NCBI GenBank assembly: GCA_040901445.1
Contig: JBBDYQ010000025.1
Location: forward strand, 187,925-251,924
Length of the DNA stretch: 64,000 nucleotides
Source of the DNA: Thermoleophilaceae bacterium
Lineage (GTDB): Bacteria > Actinomycetota > Thermoleophilia > Solirubrobacterales > Thermoleophilaceae
Direction of reading: 5' to 3'
Shown: positions 40,282 to 48,823 of the stretch, piece after piece
Layout of the letters: each line of letters starts with the position of its first letter
Numbering within the stretch: position 1 is the first letter of the stretch
Position numbers and translations under genes: made by a program
The notes under the pieces: model-generated
Database searches by the model: none
Told to the model about the DNA's origin: nothing
Seen by the model: only the letters and a program-made list of their open reading frames with translations

Positions 40282-43104
40282 TCAGCGGGGCGTGACGGTG
40301 ATGTTGCCGCCCGTCGCGGTCCCGGTGAAGCGGTAGTTGCTCGGCGCCGCGATCCCGATGTCGTCATTGCCGAGGTTGAGGACGCTCAGGTCGTCCACCT
40401 GCCACTGGATGCGCTGCCGGCCGTCTTCGAGGATGGCCTCGCCGCGGGCCCCGTTGAGGCCGAAGCGGCTGACCGGCGTGAACAGGTTGACCTGACCCGA
40501 CGCGCGGTGGTTGGCGCCGGGGTCCTCGAAGCGGACGCTGCCCGAGTAGAACCCGAGCAGGCTGCGGGTGACGTTGATGGAGAACGTGGCCTCACCGCCG
40601 CTCGTGCCCTCGTAGGTGACGCCGCCGATGACGCGCGTAACCGTGCTGGTGGCGCGCGGCGGCAGGTTCACCGTGGTGGGGTCGCTGTCGGAGTCGTTGG
40701 CCGCGTTCGTGTCGTTCGGGGTCGAGACCGAGGCCTCGTTGGTCACGCCGGGCACGGCCTCGCGCCTGGGCGTCACGCGCAGCGCGATGGGCGGCGCGGC
40801 CGTGTTCCCGTTGAGCTGGGCCGCGCGGGTGCAGGTGACCTCCTGGCCGTCGGCCGCGCAGGTCCAGCCGCTGCCGGTGGCGGAGTCGAACGCCAGGCTG
40901 TCGGGCAGGACGTCGGTGACCGTGATCGGCCCGACCGTGCGGTCGGCGCTGACGTTGCTCACGCGCAGCGTGTAGGTGCCGAAGCGGCCCGCGGTGAAGT
41001 TCCCGCTGTGGGACTTGTCCAGCGCGAGGTCGGGGCGCACGACGCGCGTCTGCGTGGGGTCCTGGTCCACGTTGTTCGCGAGGTCCAGGTCCTCGGGGCC
41101 GCCGACGTTGGCCGCGTTCACGACCTCACTGGCCACGTCGTCCCCGACCTCCACCCGCAGCGTGATGGCAGGCGCCGTGACGCCGGCCTGCAGGCTGCCG
41201 TCACGCGTGCACGTGACCAGGCCGCCGGTCTCGGAGCAGTCCCAGCCCGAGCCCGTGGCCAGCACGTAGCTCAGTCCCTGCGGGAGCTGGTCGGTGACCG
41301 TGATCGGCCCGGGCGAGCCGGTCGTGCCCTGGTTGCGGGCCACGATCCGGTAGCTCTCGACCTCGCCCACCTCGAACACCCCGGTGTGGCTCTTGTCCAC
41401 GGTGAGGTCCACGCCGAGCTGGCGCGTGGTTGTGGGGTCGGAGTCCGAGTTGTTGCCCGGGTTCTCGTCACCGGTCGTCGCGACGCTCGCCGTGTTCACG
41501 ATCTGCGCGGGGGCGTTCGACGCGACGTTGACGCGCACCGCGATCGGCGGCAGGGCGTCACCCGCGCCCACGGGCCCGGGATGGGTGCACGTGACGAGGC
41601 CGCCGGAGTGCCCGCAGCTCCAGTCGATGCCGAAGGCGCTCACGAACGTCAGGCCCGCCGGCAGCTGGTCGGTGACGGTGACCTGCCCGCTCGTCGGCTG
41701 CGACCCGACATTGGACACCGCGAGCGAGTACGTGCCGCGGCGCGCGCGCAGGAAGTCGCCGTCGTGGGACTTGTCGATGGCCAGGTCCGGCTCGGGCCGC
41801 AGCACCTGGACCGTGTCCGTGTCGCTGTTGTTGGCCGCGGTGGCGTCGTTGGGTGTGGACACTTCCGCGGTGTTGGAGACCTGCGGCACGGCGTCGCCCG
41901 TCACGCCGACGTCCACGGTGATGGTCGGCAGCGCCTCGCCCGCGGCCACCGGGCCGGGGTGGGTGCACGTGACCAGCCGGGCGTTCTCCCCGCAGGTCCA
42001 GCCGTCGCCCGCGGCGGCGGCGAACGGCAGGGACTCGGGCAGCAGGTCGGTCACCGTGGCCGTGCCGTCCGTGGCCCGCGTGCCGACGTTGGTGACGTCG
42101 ATCGCGAACGACCCGGGACTGGATGCCACGAAGGCGCCCTCATGCGACTTGTCGACGGCCAGGTCTGGTTCACGCGCCTGCACGGTGATCGTGCGCGTGG
42201 TCTCGTCGAAGTCGCCCTCGACATCGGTCACGCGCAGCTTCGCCGGGTACACGCCGGGCGTGACGTACGTGAACGACGTCGTGGGGATCGTGGTGGTCTG
42301 GTCGAACGTGCCGTTGCCGTCGAAGTCCCAGCGGTAGTTGGCGACCCCGGCGGTGGCGGCGGAGCCGGCCGCGTTGAAGTCCACGTCGAGCGGCTCGAGG
42401 CCCTGGCTCGGCGTGGCCGTGAAGCCGGCCCGCACGCCCTTCTGGGCGATCGGGTTCGTCCTCGCCGCGATCACCGCGCTGGTGTTGCTCGTCGGGATGC
42501 CGATCGCGCTGTTGATCTCGCCGTTGTAGTCCGTGCCGAGGAAGCTGCCGCAGCCCTGCGCGCCGGGCACGAAGAAATTGTGGTCAGCGACCGTGACGCG
42601 GCCGTTGGACACGTTGTAGCCCACGCCTCCGGACTTGGCGGTGCTCAGCCCGACGTTGATGGGCGTGATGCGGCAGTCCCCGCCGAAGCCGGGCGGCGAC
42701 GACCCCTGCGGGTCGATGTCGATGCGCAGGCTCGCGTTGAGCGTGGTGAGCCCGCTGAGCGGGTTGAGCCCGCCCGTGGCGTTGTTGTTGGCCGTGATCC
42801 GGATCCGGAAGTTGAACGTCCCGATCGGCGAGTCCACCGACGTGAACTGGTCGGGGAACACCACGTTCGCGCGCGGGATCGTGAGCACCCCAGCGCCGGT
42901 GAGCGATCCGTTGAACGTGATCTGAGTGGAGCCGTCGAAGTCGAACTCCTCGTTGTTCACGCGGAACGTGCCCGCCTCCGACGTGACGGCGATCGAGCCC
43001 GGGTTGGCGACCTTGCGGCCGGACGCCGAGGTGGCGATCACCAGTCCGGTGACGACGATGGCCACCCCGAGCGCGGCGGTGAGGATGCGAGTCCTGGTGC
43101 TCAT
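40282..43104 (-). CDS. Secreted repeat protein: PKD domain plus four DUF11 repeats
   Basis: 940 residues. N-terminal membrane anchor or signal (ILTAALGVAIVVTGLVIATSA). Residues about 30-220 form a unique beta domain. A PKD domain follows (ANYRWDFDGNGTFDQ..TPGVYPAKLRVTD). Then four tandem DUF11 repeats of about 125 residues, each opening with PDLAVDKSHxGxF and carrying VTDxLPxxLxF..GxGWxC..VTCTHPGPV and NxAxVSTPNDxxxANNSDxD; the paired Cys of each repeat would form a disulfide. A C-terminal beta domain (TGTATGGNITVTPR) ends the protein. Likely a cell-surface or matrix stalk. AAGGAGAG precedes the start; it is the second gene of an operon with the glycine-rich protein 21 bp upstream. Confidence 0.85.
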   Translation of the reverse strand: MSTRTRILTAALGVAIVVTGLVIATSASGRKVANPGSIAVTSEAGTFRVNNEEFDFDGSTQITFNGSLTGAGVLTIPRANVVFPDQFTSVDSPIGTFNFRIRITANNNATGGLNPLSGLTTLNASLRIDIDPQGSSPPGFGGDCRITPINVGLSTAKSGGVGYNVSNGRVTVADHNFFVPGAQGCGSFLGTDYNGEINSAIGIPTSNTSAVIAARTNPIAQKGVRAGFTATPSQGLEPLDVDFNAAGSAATAGVANYRWDFDGNGTFDQTTTIPTTSFTYVTPGVYPAKLRVTDVEGDFDETTRTITVQAREPDLAVDKSHEGAFVASSPGSFAIDVTNVGTRATDGTATVTDLLPESLPFAAAAGDGWTCGENARLVTCTHPGPVAAGEALPTITVDVGVTGDAVPQVSNTAEVSTPNDATAANNSDTDTVQVLRPEPDLAIDKSHDGDFLRARRGTYSLAVSNVGSQPTSGQVTVTDQLPAGLTFVSAFGIDWSCGHSGGLVTCTHPGPVGAGDALPPIAVRVNVASNAPAQIVNTASVATTGDENPGNNSDSDPTTTRQLGVDLTVDKSHTGVFEVGEVESYRIVARNQGTTGSPGPITVTDQLPQGLSYVLATGSGWDCSETGGLVTCTRDGSLQAGVTAPAITLRVEVGDDVASEVVNAANVGGPEDLDLANNVDQDPTQTRVVRPDLALDKSHSGNFTAGRFGTYTLRVSNVSADRTVGPITVTDVLPDSLAFDSATGSGWTCAADGQEVTCTRAAQLNGNTAAPPIALRVTPRREAVPGVTNEASVSTPNDTNAANDSDSDPTTVNLPPRATSTVTRVIGGVTYEGTSGGEATFSINVTRSLLGFYSGSVRFEDPGANHRASGQVNLFTPVSRFGLNGARGEAILEDGRQRIQWQVDDLSVLNLGNDDIGIAAPSNYRFTGTATGGNITVTPR

Positions 43105-43125
43105 GGTTGCTCTCTCTCCTTGCCG

Positions 43126-45537
43126 CTAGGGGGCGGTGGTGTTGGTGGCCGACTGCCCGGTGGCGCCGCTGTTGCCCCCGGGGCCCCCGGTCCCGCCGGG
43201 TCCGGGCGTGATGGTGGTGGCGCTCACGCTTGCTGTCGCGCCCGAGACGCGAACGATCCCGATGCTCGGGCCGCCCGCGCCGCCGCCGCCGCGGCCGCCC
43301 GTGCCGCCGTTGCCGCCGCGGCCGCCGTTGCCCCCGCGCCCGACCTCGTTGCAACAGTTGTTGCCGGGTCCGCCGTTGGCGCCCGTGCCGGCGCCGCCGC
43401 CGTTGCCGCCGGCGCCGCCACTGCCGCCGCCGCCCGTCTGGATGGTGGAGCCGTCGCCGACGCTGACGGTCGAGGCCACGAGGTAGAGGCCGAACGAGCC
43501 GCCGCCGCCGGTGCCGCCCTGACCGCCGCTGCCGCCGGCTCCGCCGGAGCCGCCGCCCCCGCCGCCGCTGCCCTTGCCGCCGATGGCGAGGCAGCCGTTG
43601 AACGGGTTCTGGTTGTTGCGCTGGCCCGAGCCGCCGCCGCCGCCGCCGCCGCCGTGTCCCTTGCCGCCGCTGGCGGCCGTGCCGCCCGAGTTGCCGCGGT
43701 TGAACGTCTGGCCGGCACCCGAAAGCCCGCTGCCGCCGGACGCCCCGCCGCCACCTGTGCCACCGGTGGCGGCATTGGCGCCGTTCTGACCGTCGTTGTG
43801 TCCGCAGTTCCTGCCGCTGGTGGCAGGTCCGCCGTTGCCGCCGTTGCCGCCGCCCGCGTTGGAGACGACGCCGTTGACGCCGCGTGCGCCGGAGTTCTGG
43901 CCGCTGTTGCCGCCCTTGCCGCCGGCCCCGCCCGCGTTGCCCCCGCCGGTGGCGCCGCCGCCTCCGGCGCCCCCGGTGCCGCTCTGGCCCGGGGTTACGT
44001 CGTTGTCGCCGCCGCCGCCTCCGCCGCCGGTGTTGCCGTTGGCGCCGGTGGAGCCGTTGCCCCCCGTGGTCCCCGGCGCGCCGGGGCCGGCGGTCACGGC
44101 CACACGCTGCAGCGCGAGCTGGGAGCCGTTGACGGCGCGGATGCCGTAGGCGCTGGTGCTCGAACCGCCGCGGTCACCGTGGACCGACAGCAACTGGAGC
44201 GTGACCTGCTGGTCGCCGTCCGCGAGCATTCCCTGCGGCTCGCCGCTGATGCGCGACGGAGTGGCCGGCGTGAGCGAGCGCTGCCAGCCGGCGTCGTAGC
44301 CGCCGGCGATGAACACGCCGTCGGCCAGTGCCAGGCTGGTCGCGTAGGTGCCGCCCCGGACCAGGATGTGGTCGCGGTCGTCGTCGCTGGTCGCCAGCGC
44401 AACGGCCGCCTGCATGGTGGCAAGGGGTTGGCCCATCGAGCCGTCACCGGTGTCCGAGCCGGAGGGCGAGACGAAGACGGCGGTGCCGACGCGGCCGTCG
44501 ATGCCGTCGCAGCTGCGGTCCGTGAAGTCAAGGTCGGGGACGTCGAGCGCATCCGGGTAGGTGAGCGCGTCGAAGTCGTCGCAGTCAACGCCGGCCGGGG
44601 CGGAGTCGTCGTCCTTGTCGGCGTCGCAGGCGTCGCCGATCTCGTCGCCGTCGTGGTCCTCCTGGCCGGGGTTGGCGACGGTGTCGCAGTTGTCGCCCTC
44701 GTCGGGCACGCCGTCGCCGTCGTTGTCGCCCTCGCAGGCGTCGCCGAGGCCGTTGCCGTTGGTGTCGTCCTGGCCGGGGTTGACGTCGTCCTTGCAGTTG
44801 TCCGTCTCGTCGGGCACGCCGTCGCCGTCGTCGTCGGTGTCGCAGACGTCGCCCTCGCCGTCGCCGTCGGTGTCGCCCTGCTCGCTGTTGCGCTGGTCGG
44901 CGCAGTTGTCGCGGTCGTTGGCCACGCCGTCGCCGTCGCGGTCCGGATCGCAGGCGTCGCCGGCGCCGTCCTCGTCGGCGTCCTCCTGGCCCGGGTTCGG
45001 GATGGTGACGCAGTTGTCCGCGACGTCGTCGGTCCCGTCGCCGTCGGAGTCGACGTCGCAGACGTCGCCGCTGCCGTCGCCGTCCTCGTCGGCCTGGTCG
45101 GGATTGACGGCCAGACGGCAGTTGTCGGACCCGTCCCCGGCGCCGTCGCCGTCCGTGTCGGGATTCAGCGGGTCGGTTCCGGCGTCGCGCTCGCCGCCGT
45201 CGCTGAGCCCGTCACCGTCGGTGTCGGGGTTGGTGGGGTCGGTGCGCGCGCGGAACTCGTCGATGTTGTTGAGGCCGTCGCCGTCCTTGTCGGCCCCGCC
45301 GTCGCTGACGTTGCAGCGCAGCCCGTAGCGGACCTCGAAGCCGTCGGGCATGCCGTCGCCGTCGGTGTCGGCGTTGAAGGGGTTGCAGCCGCGCTGGTTC
45401 TCGACGCTGAAGGGGACGCCGTCGCCGTCCACGTCGAGGTCGAGCAGACCCTGCGCGCCGGCGCCCGCGGGCACGAGCAGCAATGCGACCACAACGATCG
45501 GAAGGACCAGCAGCCCGCAGCGCGCGCGTGACCTCAT
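43126..45537 (-). CDS. Secreted thrombospondin type-3 repeat / glycine-rich protein
   Basis: 803 residues from ATG 45537. Signal peptide (GLLVLPIVVVALLLVPAGAGA). Residues about 25-330 are some ten calcium-binding type-3 repeats (DxDGDGxxDxxDNC, NPxQxDxDxDGxGDxC), with Cys in step. A DUF1565-like beta-helix segment follows (VFVSPSGSDTGDGSMGQPLATMQAAV, with HILVRGGTY). The last 330 residues are glycine/alanine/asparagine low-complexity (GGxGGxGG) with short strand islands, reminiscent of PE-PGRS-like or silk-like tracts. Probably an extracellular calcium-stabilised fibre. First gene of the operon with the DUF11 protein. Confidence 0.85.
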   Translation of the reverse strand: MRSRARCGLLVLPIVVVALLLVPAGAGAQGLLDLDVDGDGVPFSVENQRGCNPFNADTDGDGMPDGFEVRYGLRCNVSDGGADKDGDGLNNIDEFRARTDPTNPDTDGDGLSDGGERDAGTDPLNPDTDGDGAGDGSDNCRLAVNPDQADEDGDGSGDVCDVDSDGDGTDDVADNCVTIPNPGQEDADEDGAGDACDPDRDGDGVANDRDNCADQRNSEQGDTDGDGEGDVCDTDDDGDGVPDETDNCKDDVNPGQDDTNGNGLGDACEGDNDGDGVPDEGDNCDTVANPGQEDHDGDEIGDACDADKDDDSAPAGVDCDDFDALTYPDALDVPDLDFTDRSCDGIDGRVGTAVFVSPSGSDTGDGSMGQPLATMQAAVALATSDDDRDHILVRGGTYATSLALADGVFIAGGYDAGWQRSLTPATPSRISGEPQGMLADGDQQVTLQLLSVHGDRGGSSTSAYGIRAVNGSQLALQRVAVTAGPGAPGTTGGNGSTGANGNTGGGGGGGDNDVTPGQSGTGGAGGGGATGGGNAGGAGGKGGNSGQNSGARGVNGVVSNAGGGNGGNGGPATSGRNCGHNDGQNGANAATGGTGGGGASGGSGLSGAGQTFNRGNSGGTAASGGKGHGGGGGGGGSGQRNNQNPFNGCLAIGGKGSGGGGGGSGGAGGSGGQGGTGGGGSFGLYLVASTVSVGDGSTIQTGGGGSGGAGGNGGGAGTGANGGPGNNCCNEVGRGGNGGRGGNGGTGGRGGGGAGGPSIGIVRVSGATASVSATTITPGPGGTGGPGGNSGATGQSATNTTAP

Positions 45538-45809
45538 AGCGATGAAACCCCCCTGCCGCGCGACCCCGCGCGATTCGTACCTTGGGCCAATCGAGGCGCG
45601 CGGCAACCCCCTGCCCGCACCGCGGCGCGACTCTAGACGGCGGGCAAGGGCTGGTTACGGACCGATGACAAGTCTCGTACGAATGTCACACCCCGGTGAC
45701 CCCGATCGGTTGTCCCTCGGGTGCCGGGGGTGATGACGACGCGCATGCAGGGGGCACACGTGGGTCGCTCGAGGCGCCGGTGAGCTGCCGCCCGCAAAGC
45801 AGACGCCAT
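45538..45809. other. Intergenic region upstream of the surface-protein operon
   Basis: 272 bp. Contains the leader of the minus-strand operon (GGGGGG at about 45545-45552 as ribosome site) and a loose dyad TGACA-N13-TGTCA (45666-45670, 45684-45688). No gene seen. Confidence 0.4.
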
Positions 45810-45845
45810 GGGAACAGCCCCGGCCGCACTGGCCGGGCTGTTCCC
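45810..45845. terminator. Strong stem-loop downstream of the Doc gene
   Basis: GGGAACAGCCCCGGCC (45810-45825), loop GCACT, then GGCCGGGCTGTTCCC (45831-45845), a 15-bp stem with one bulged C. It lies just after the Doc stop (45849) on the minus strand; the T run (CTTT) is on the plus-strand side. Confidence 0.7.
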
Positions 45846-45848
45846 CTT

Positions 45849-46244
45849 TCAGGACAGGTCGGTCCTTTCGTTGACCCACACCACGAACGCCTCCTCCGTG
45901 ATCTCGCGCGCCGCGAGCCGCTCGATCATGCCCGCGGTCTCCGCCTGGCCGTCCGCCGGGTGGGAGAACGTGCCACCGTTGCGCTCGATGAACTCGACCA
46001 TCGACACGTAGGCGACGCGCTTGTTCCCGTCGGGGAGCGGGTGGTTGCGGATGATCCGCGAGCAGAGGATCGCGGCCTTCGTGGCCACGCCCTCATAGAA
46101 CTCGACCTCGCCGAACCCGGCGAACGGCGCGGCGAGCGCCGATTCCGCCTGGCTGATCTTCGTGATCCGCGCGACCTGCTCGGCCGGAACGCCCAGGGCG
46201 TACTCGGCGATGAGCAGGAGGTCGGCTAGTTCAATTGACCGCAT
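45849..46244 (-). CDS. doc: Fic/Doc-family toxin
   Basis: 131 residues, the normal Doc length. The catalytic loop reads HPLPDGNKRVAY, matching HxFx(D/E)GNKR except that the aromatic position is Leu. Doc kinases phosphorylate EF-Tu; Fic proteins AMPylate targets. With the Asp-Gly in the loop this is intermediate, so the exact modification cannot be told. ATG 46244 faces the RHH gene across a nested operator; a Phd-type antitoxin upstream in the same direction is lacking. Confidence 0.88.
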   Translation of the reverse strand: MRSIELADLLLIAEYALGVPAEQVARITKISQAESALAAPFAGFGEVEFYEGVATKAAILCSRIIRNHPLPDGNKRVAYVSMVEFIERNGGTFSHPADGQAETAGMIERLAAREITEEAFVVWVNERTDLS

Positions 46245-46246
46245 GG

Positions 46247-46295
46247 TTGCACGGTATCACGATACCTTGACACCGTGCAACAGCGATGCTAGGTT
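46247..46295. promoter_or_regulatory. Nested operator and promoter between doc and the RHH gene
   Basis: Outer arms TTGCACGGT (46247-46255) and ACCGTGCAA (46272-46280) enclose inner arms GGTATC (46253-46258) and GATACC (46261-46266). The plus-strand promoter TTGACA (46267-46272), 17-bp spacer, TAGGTT (46290-46295) overlaps the right arm. A protein bound here would repress both divergent genes, fitting autoregulation of a toxin-antitoxin unit. Confidence 0.8.
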
Positions 46296-46334
46296 CATAG
46301 CAAGCAACTACCACCGACGCTAGGAGGAGGACCG

Positions 46335-46544
46335 ATGGCCAAGGCAATGACGCTGCGGCTGCCGGACGACAAGGCGGCCGAGCTCGAGGCGATCGCCCGT
46401 GCCGACGAGATGCCCATCTCCGAGGCTGTGCGCAGCGCCATCGAGCACCACATCGAGTCGCGCCGGGCCGACAAGGACTTCCAGGCTCGGCTCGCCAGCC
46501 TGATCGAGCGGGACAAGGAGATCCTCGAGCGACTGGCGCGATAG
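46335..46544 (+). CDS. Ribbon-helix-helix protein, probable antitoxin
   Basis: 69 residues, an Arc/MetJ-like RHH: the DNA-binding strand MTLRLPDDKAAELEAIARADEMPISEAVRSAI, then an extended charged helix (ESRRADKDFQARLASLIERDKEILERLAR) suitable for wrapping a partner toxin. AGGAGGAGG precedes ATG 46335. It is divergent from doc and ends before a clear terminator. Antitoxin role is inferred from proximity and the shared operator. Confidence 0.8.
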   Translation: MAKAMTLRLPDDKAAELEAIARADEMPISEAVRSAIEHHIESRRADKDFQARLASLIERDKEILERLAR

Positions 46545-46580
46545 CCACACACCGGCACCACCGCAACATCACCATCATCG

Positions 46581-46613
46581 CGACGCCCCCGACCTAACCC
46601 GTCGGGGGCGTCG
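46581..46613 (+). terminator. Intrinsic terminator of the RHH gene
   Basis: Perfect 13-bp stem CGACGCCCCCGAC / GTCGGGGGCGTCG with a 7-nt loop CTAACCC, followed by CCGTTTCC. 37 bp after the RHH stop. Confidence 0.8.
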
Positions 46614-46722
46614 CCGTTTCCGGCCTCAACTTCAAGCGGCCGACGCCGATGATCATCAGCGGGCGACTCGAAACCTCCCCGCCTGGCGCGCACACCGGCG
46701 CGCACGACCCCCAAGAACGAGA

Positions 46723-46746
46723 GAATCCCGCTCATGGAGCGGGTTC
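46723..46746. terminator. Displaced original terminator of tRNA-Glu
   Basis: GAATCCCGCTC-atg-GAGCGGGTTC hairpin just outside attL. An equivalent hairpin follows the intact tRNA-Glu at 55853-55876, as expected if the element split the tRNA from its own downstream hairpin and supplied a new one. Confidence 0.65.
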
Positions 46747-46772
46747 CGCAAGTACCGCCACGGGGATTCGAA
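46739..46772. repeat. attL (34-bp core)
   Basis: Identical to 55869-55902; begins GCGGGTTCCGCAAGTACCGC and ends GGGGATTCGAA, where the last part is the antisense of the T loop and acceptor 3' side of tRNA-Glu. To the right the sequence departs from tRNA (TGCCGCG), so this is the end carrying the cut-off tRNA 3' fragment. Confidence 0.92.
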
Positions 46773-46819
46773 TGCCGCGCGGCGGTTGCGGCGCTTTGCC
46801 GCTGTTCGCGTTCTCCCCG

Positions 46820-48211
46820 CTAATCGAGCGTTTCCACGATTTCGGCGCCCGCCACGTTTGCGGCTGTTTCCGGACGTTCTGTTGACCTGGCGTTGACCCT
46901 GCCGTTGTCGGTCGCCACGGTGCCGAATGCCTCATGGACTCGCGCTAGATCGTGGTCGTGACCACGATCTAGGCGCTGGCCCCGGAGCGGCTCGAGCGGG
47001 TCGCCGAGGTCGGCGTCGAGCAGGTGGACGTAGGTGTCGAGCGTGAAGCTCGGCGAGTGGTGGCCGAGCCACCGCTGCACCGCGACGACGCTCCGCCCGG
47101 CGGCGAACATGCGCGACGCGACCGTGTGCCTGAACGTGTGGAAGCCCGCCCACTCGACGCCCGCCTCCGAGCACGCCGGCGCGAGCACGCGTTGGTGCAG
47201 GTGGTGGGTGTCATAGGCCCCGCCGGCCGGGCTCTCGAACACGAGCGCGTCTGAGGCCGTCCCTAGCGCCCTCAGACGGTCGGCCAGGTCGATCGGGATG
47301 GGGAGGTCCCGACGCGCGTAGCGGGATTTGAGCGCGCCTATGACCATCCCCTCGCCGGTGCGGCGCACCGCGCGCTGGCGGACCCGCACGTACGGCCGGT
47401 CGCCGTCGAGCGCCAGGTGGCGGCCCTCGAACGCGATCAGCTCCGAGCGACGGACGCCCGTCGCGGCGAGCAGCTCGAACATGACCCGATGCCCGGGGTG
47501 CGCGAGCGCGACAACGAGCTCCATCGTCTCGACCGTCTCGCCGTCGTCCTCGAAGCGGGGGAACGGCCGCGGCGCGTCGTCGTCGTCCTCGACGCGCGGC
47601 CGGTGCGGCAGCGCCGCCCCCAGGGCCGGGTTGTGCGGGATCAGGCCCTCGCGCCGGGCGGTCGCCAGGCACGCCGTGAGCGGCGCCAGCGCGTTCCTGA
47701 CGCTCTTGTCGGACAGCGTGCCGCCCTTCCCGTTCGGTTGCTTCACGAGCCACCCGATGAGGTCGGCCACGTCGCGCGGCGCGACGTCGGAGAGCCTTAC
47801 GCCCTCCTCGAAGTGGCGCAGCGCGTAGCGGTTGAGCCGCGAGCGGTACTCGTGGCGCGTCTCCTCGCGGAAGCCGCGCCGGCCCGTGCCCTGGTAGCGC
47901 TCGACCCACTCGCGGGCGTACTCGTGCAGCGTCGGCTCCGCCCGCTCGCGTTCGGCGCGCTCGCGCTCGCAGTCCGGGCACTCCTCGCGCGGCTGGTCGC
48001 GGTGGAGGCCGGCGGCGTGCCCCTTCGACAGCTTCGCTCGCCGGGCGGCCGCGGCCTTACCCTCGCGGGCCTCGGCGAAGGTGCCGAACGTCTGCATCGT
48101 GGGCCGCGGGACCACGTAGGAGCACTCGCAGCGGCCGTTGCGGCCGCAGCCGCTCTTGTGCCGGCGGAAGATCCCGGGCGTCGTCGTCTTCTCGAGCTTC
48201 GTGGCCATCAC
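46820..48211 (-). CDS. int: Tyrosine recombinase (phage-type integrase)
   Basis: 463 residues. N-terminal arm-binding part with a Cys cluster (KSGCGRNGRCECSY, ECPDCERE) that may hold zinc, a SAM-like core-binding domain (TLHEYAREWVERYQ...), then the catalytic domain with R254 (ATGVRRSEL), H358-xx-R361 (HTFRHTV), H in WLGHHSP and nucleophile Y394 (TLDTYVH). Full catalytic set, so probably active. It lies 47 bp from attL, and its ATG overlaps the HhH gene's stop by 4 nt. Confidence 0.95.
   Translation of the reverse strand: MMATKLEKTTTPGIFRRHKSGCGRNGRCECSYVVPRPTMQTFGTFAEAREGKAAAARRAKLSKGHAAGLHRDQPREECPDCERERAERERAEPTLHEYAREWVERYQGTGRRGFREETRHEYRSRLNRYALRHFEEGVRLSDVAPRDVADLIGWLVKQPNGKGGTLSDKSVRNALAPLTACLATARREGLIPHNPALGAALPHRPRVEDDDDAPRPFPRFEDDGETVETMELVVALAHPGHRVMFELLAATGVRRSELIAFEGRHLALDGDRPYVRVRQRAVRRTGEGMVIGALKSRYARRDLPIPIDLADRLRALGTASDALVFESPAGGAYDTHHLHQRVLAPACSEAGVEWAGFHTFRHTVASRMFAAGRSVVAVQRWLGHHSPSFTLDTYVHLLDADLGDPLEPLRGQRLDRGHDHDLARVHEAFGTVATDNGRVNARSTERPETAANVAGAEIVETLD
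46881..46898. promoter_or_regulatory. Candidate integrase arm-type sites, left end
   Basis: Two direct GTTGACC words 11 bp apart (46881-46887, 46892-46898), matched by the same pair at the right end (55814-55832). Spacing and position inside the att-flanking DNA fit arm-type integrase sites. The pair lies within the int C-terminal codons. Confidence 0.5.
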
Positions 48212-48642
48212 GCCTCCTGCCGGTTGTGGTTGAAGTGCAGCCCGCGCGCGGCCAGGGCGGCTTCGATCGCGGCGATCGACTTGGCGCCGATGCCCGGCAC
48301 GGCCGCCGCCTCCCGGCGCGTGCGGGCCGCGGCGTCGAGCAGCGTCAGCAGCCCGGCCCGCTCCGTCCTGCCGATCGCGGTGACGGGAACCACCTTCCGG
48401 ATGGCCAGCGCGTCGCTGACCGGCCCATCGGGGCGAACGTCCATCGGGTCCCTGAGCACCGGGATCGACGCCAGCGCGACCGCGGACTCCGGGTCGGGCG
48501 GCTCCGCGTCGGGCAGCGCGGCCCGCATCGCGCTCGCGATTTTCGCGAGCGCCGGCTGCCAGATGTCGTCCTCTATCACCACGGCGGCTTGCTCGACCGC
48601 CCCCAGCACCATCTCGAACGCTTCCCGGTCGCGATCGGTCAT
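48208..48642 (-). CDS. Element protein with C-terminal helix-hairpin-helix
   Basis: 144 residues. An acidic helical N-terminal half with no motif, then VPGIGAKSIAAIEAALAARGL, a helix-hairpin-helix of the alpha-CTD/DisA type that contacts DNA backbone. Start ATG 48642 after a GGGGG run; stop overlaps the integrase start by 4 nt, so the two are made together. It may be a recombination directionality or accessory DNA-binding factor. Confidence 0.65.
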   Translation of the reverse strand: MTDRDREAFEMVLGAVEQAAVVIEDDIWQPALAKIASAMRAALPDAEPPDPESAVALASIPVLRDPMDVRPDGPVSDALAIRKVVPVTAIGRTERAGLLTLLDAAARTRREAAAVPGIGAKSIAAIEAALAARGLHFNHNRQEA

Positions 48643-48736
48643 CACGTCCCCCTCTCTGCCACGGGAGGGCGGCGCCAGTGGACCGCGAGCGGCCCTACGA
48701 TGCCTGTAGGCATAGGAGCATCTCCTCCTGTGCTCA

Positions 48737-48772
48737 GAGAGCCCGTCAGCGTCAACAGCGCGGCGGGCTCTC
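48737..48772. terminator. Stem-loop between structural and integration modules
   Basis: GAGAGCCCG (48737-48745) and CGGGCTCTC (48764-48772) around an 18-nt loop, followed on the plus side by GCTTT. It separates the lectin-fold gene from the HhH-integrase pair and could let integrase be expressed separately. 48643-48736 and 48773-48823 show no gene. Confidence 0.45.
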
Positions 48773-48823
48773 GCTTTGCCGTACACGACGACTCTACGCC
48801 CGCCACGGTGGCCGCGCAAGAGG

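Noticed and set aside
43200-44100. Glycine-rich tract as a non-coding GC repeat
   Set aside because: It stays in frame with the type-3 repeat protein, has strand-forming islands and ends at a proper stop.
40507-45531. 1674-codon open frame on the plus strand
   Set aside because: It is antisense to the two repeat-rich surface proteins; GC-rich codon bias leaves the opposite strand open. Its Val/Gly/Ala/Arg composition has no domain.
45666-45688. TGACA-N13-TGTCA dyad upstream of the surface-protein operon
   Set aside because: Arms are only 5 bp and off-centre to the local CGTACG; could be chance.
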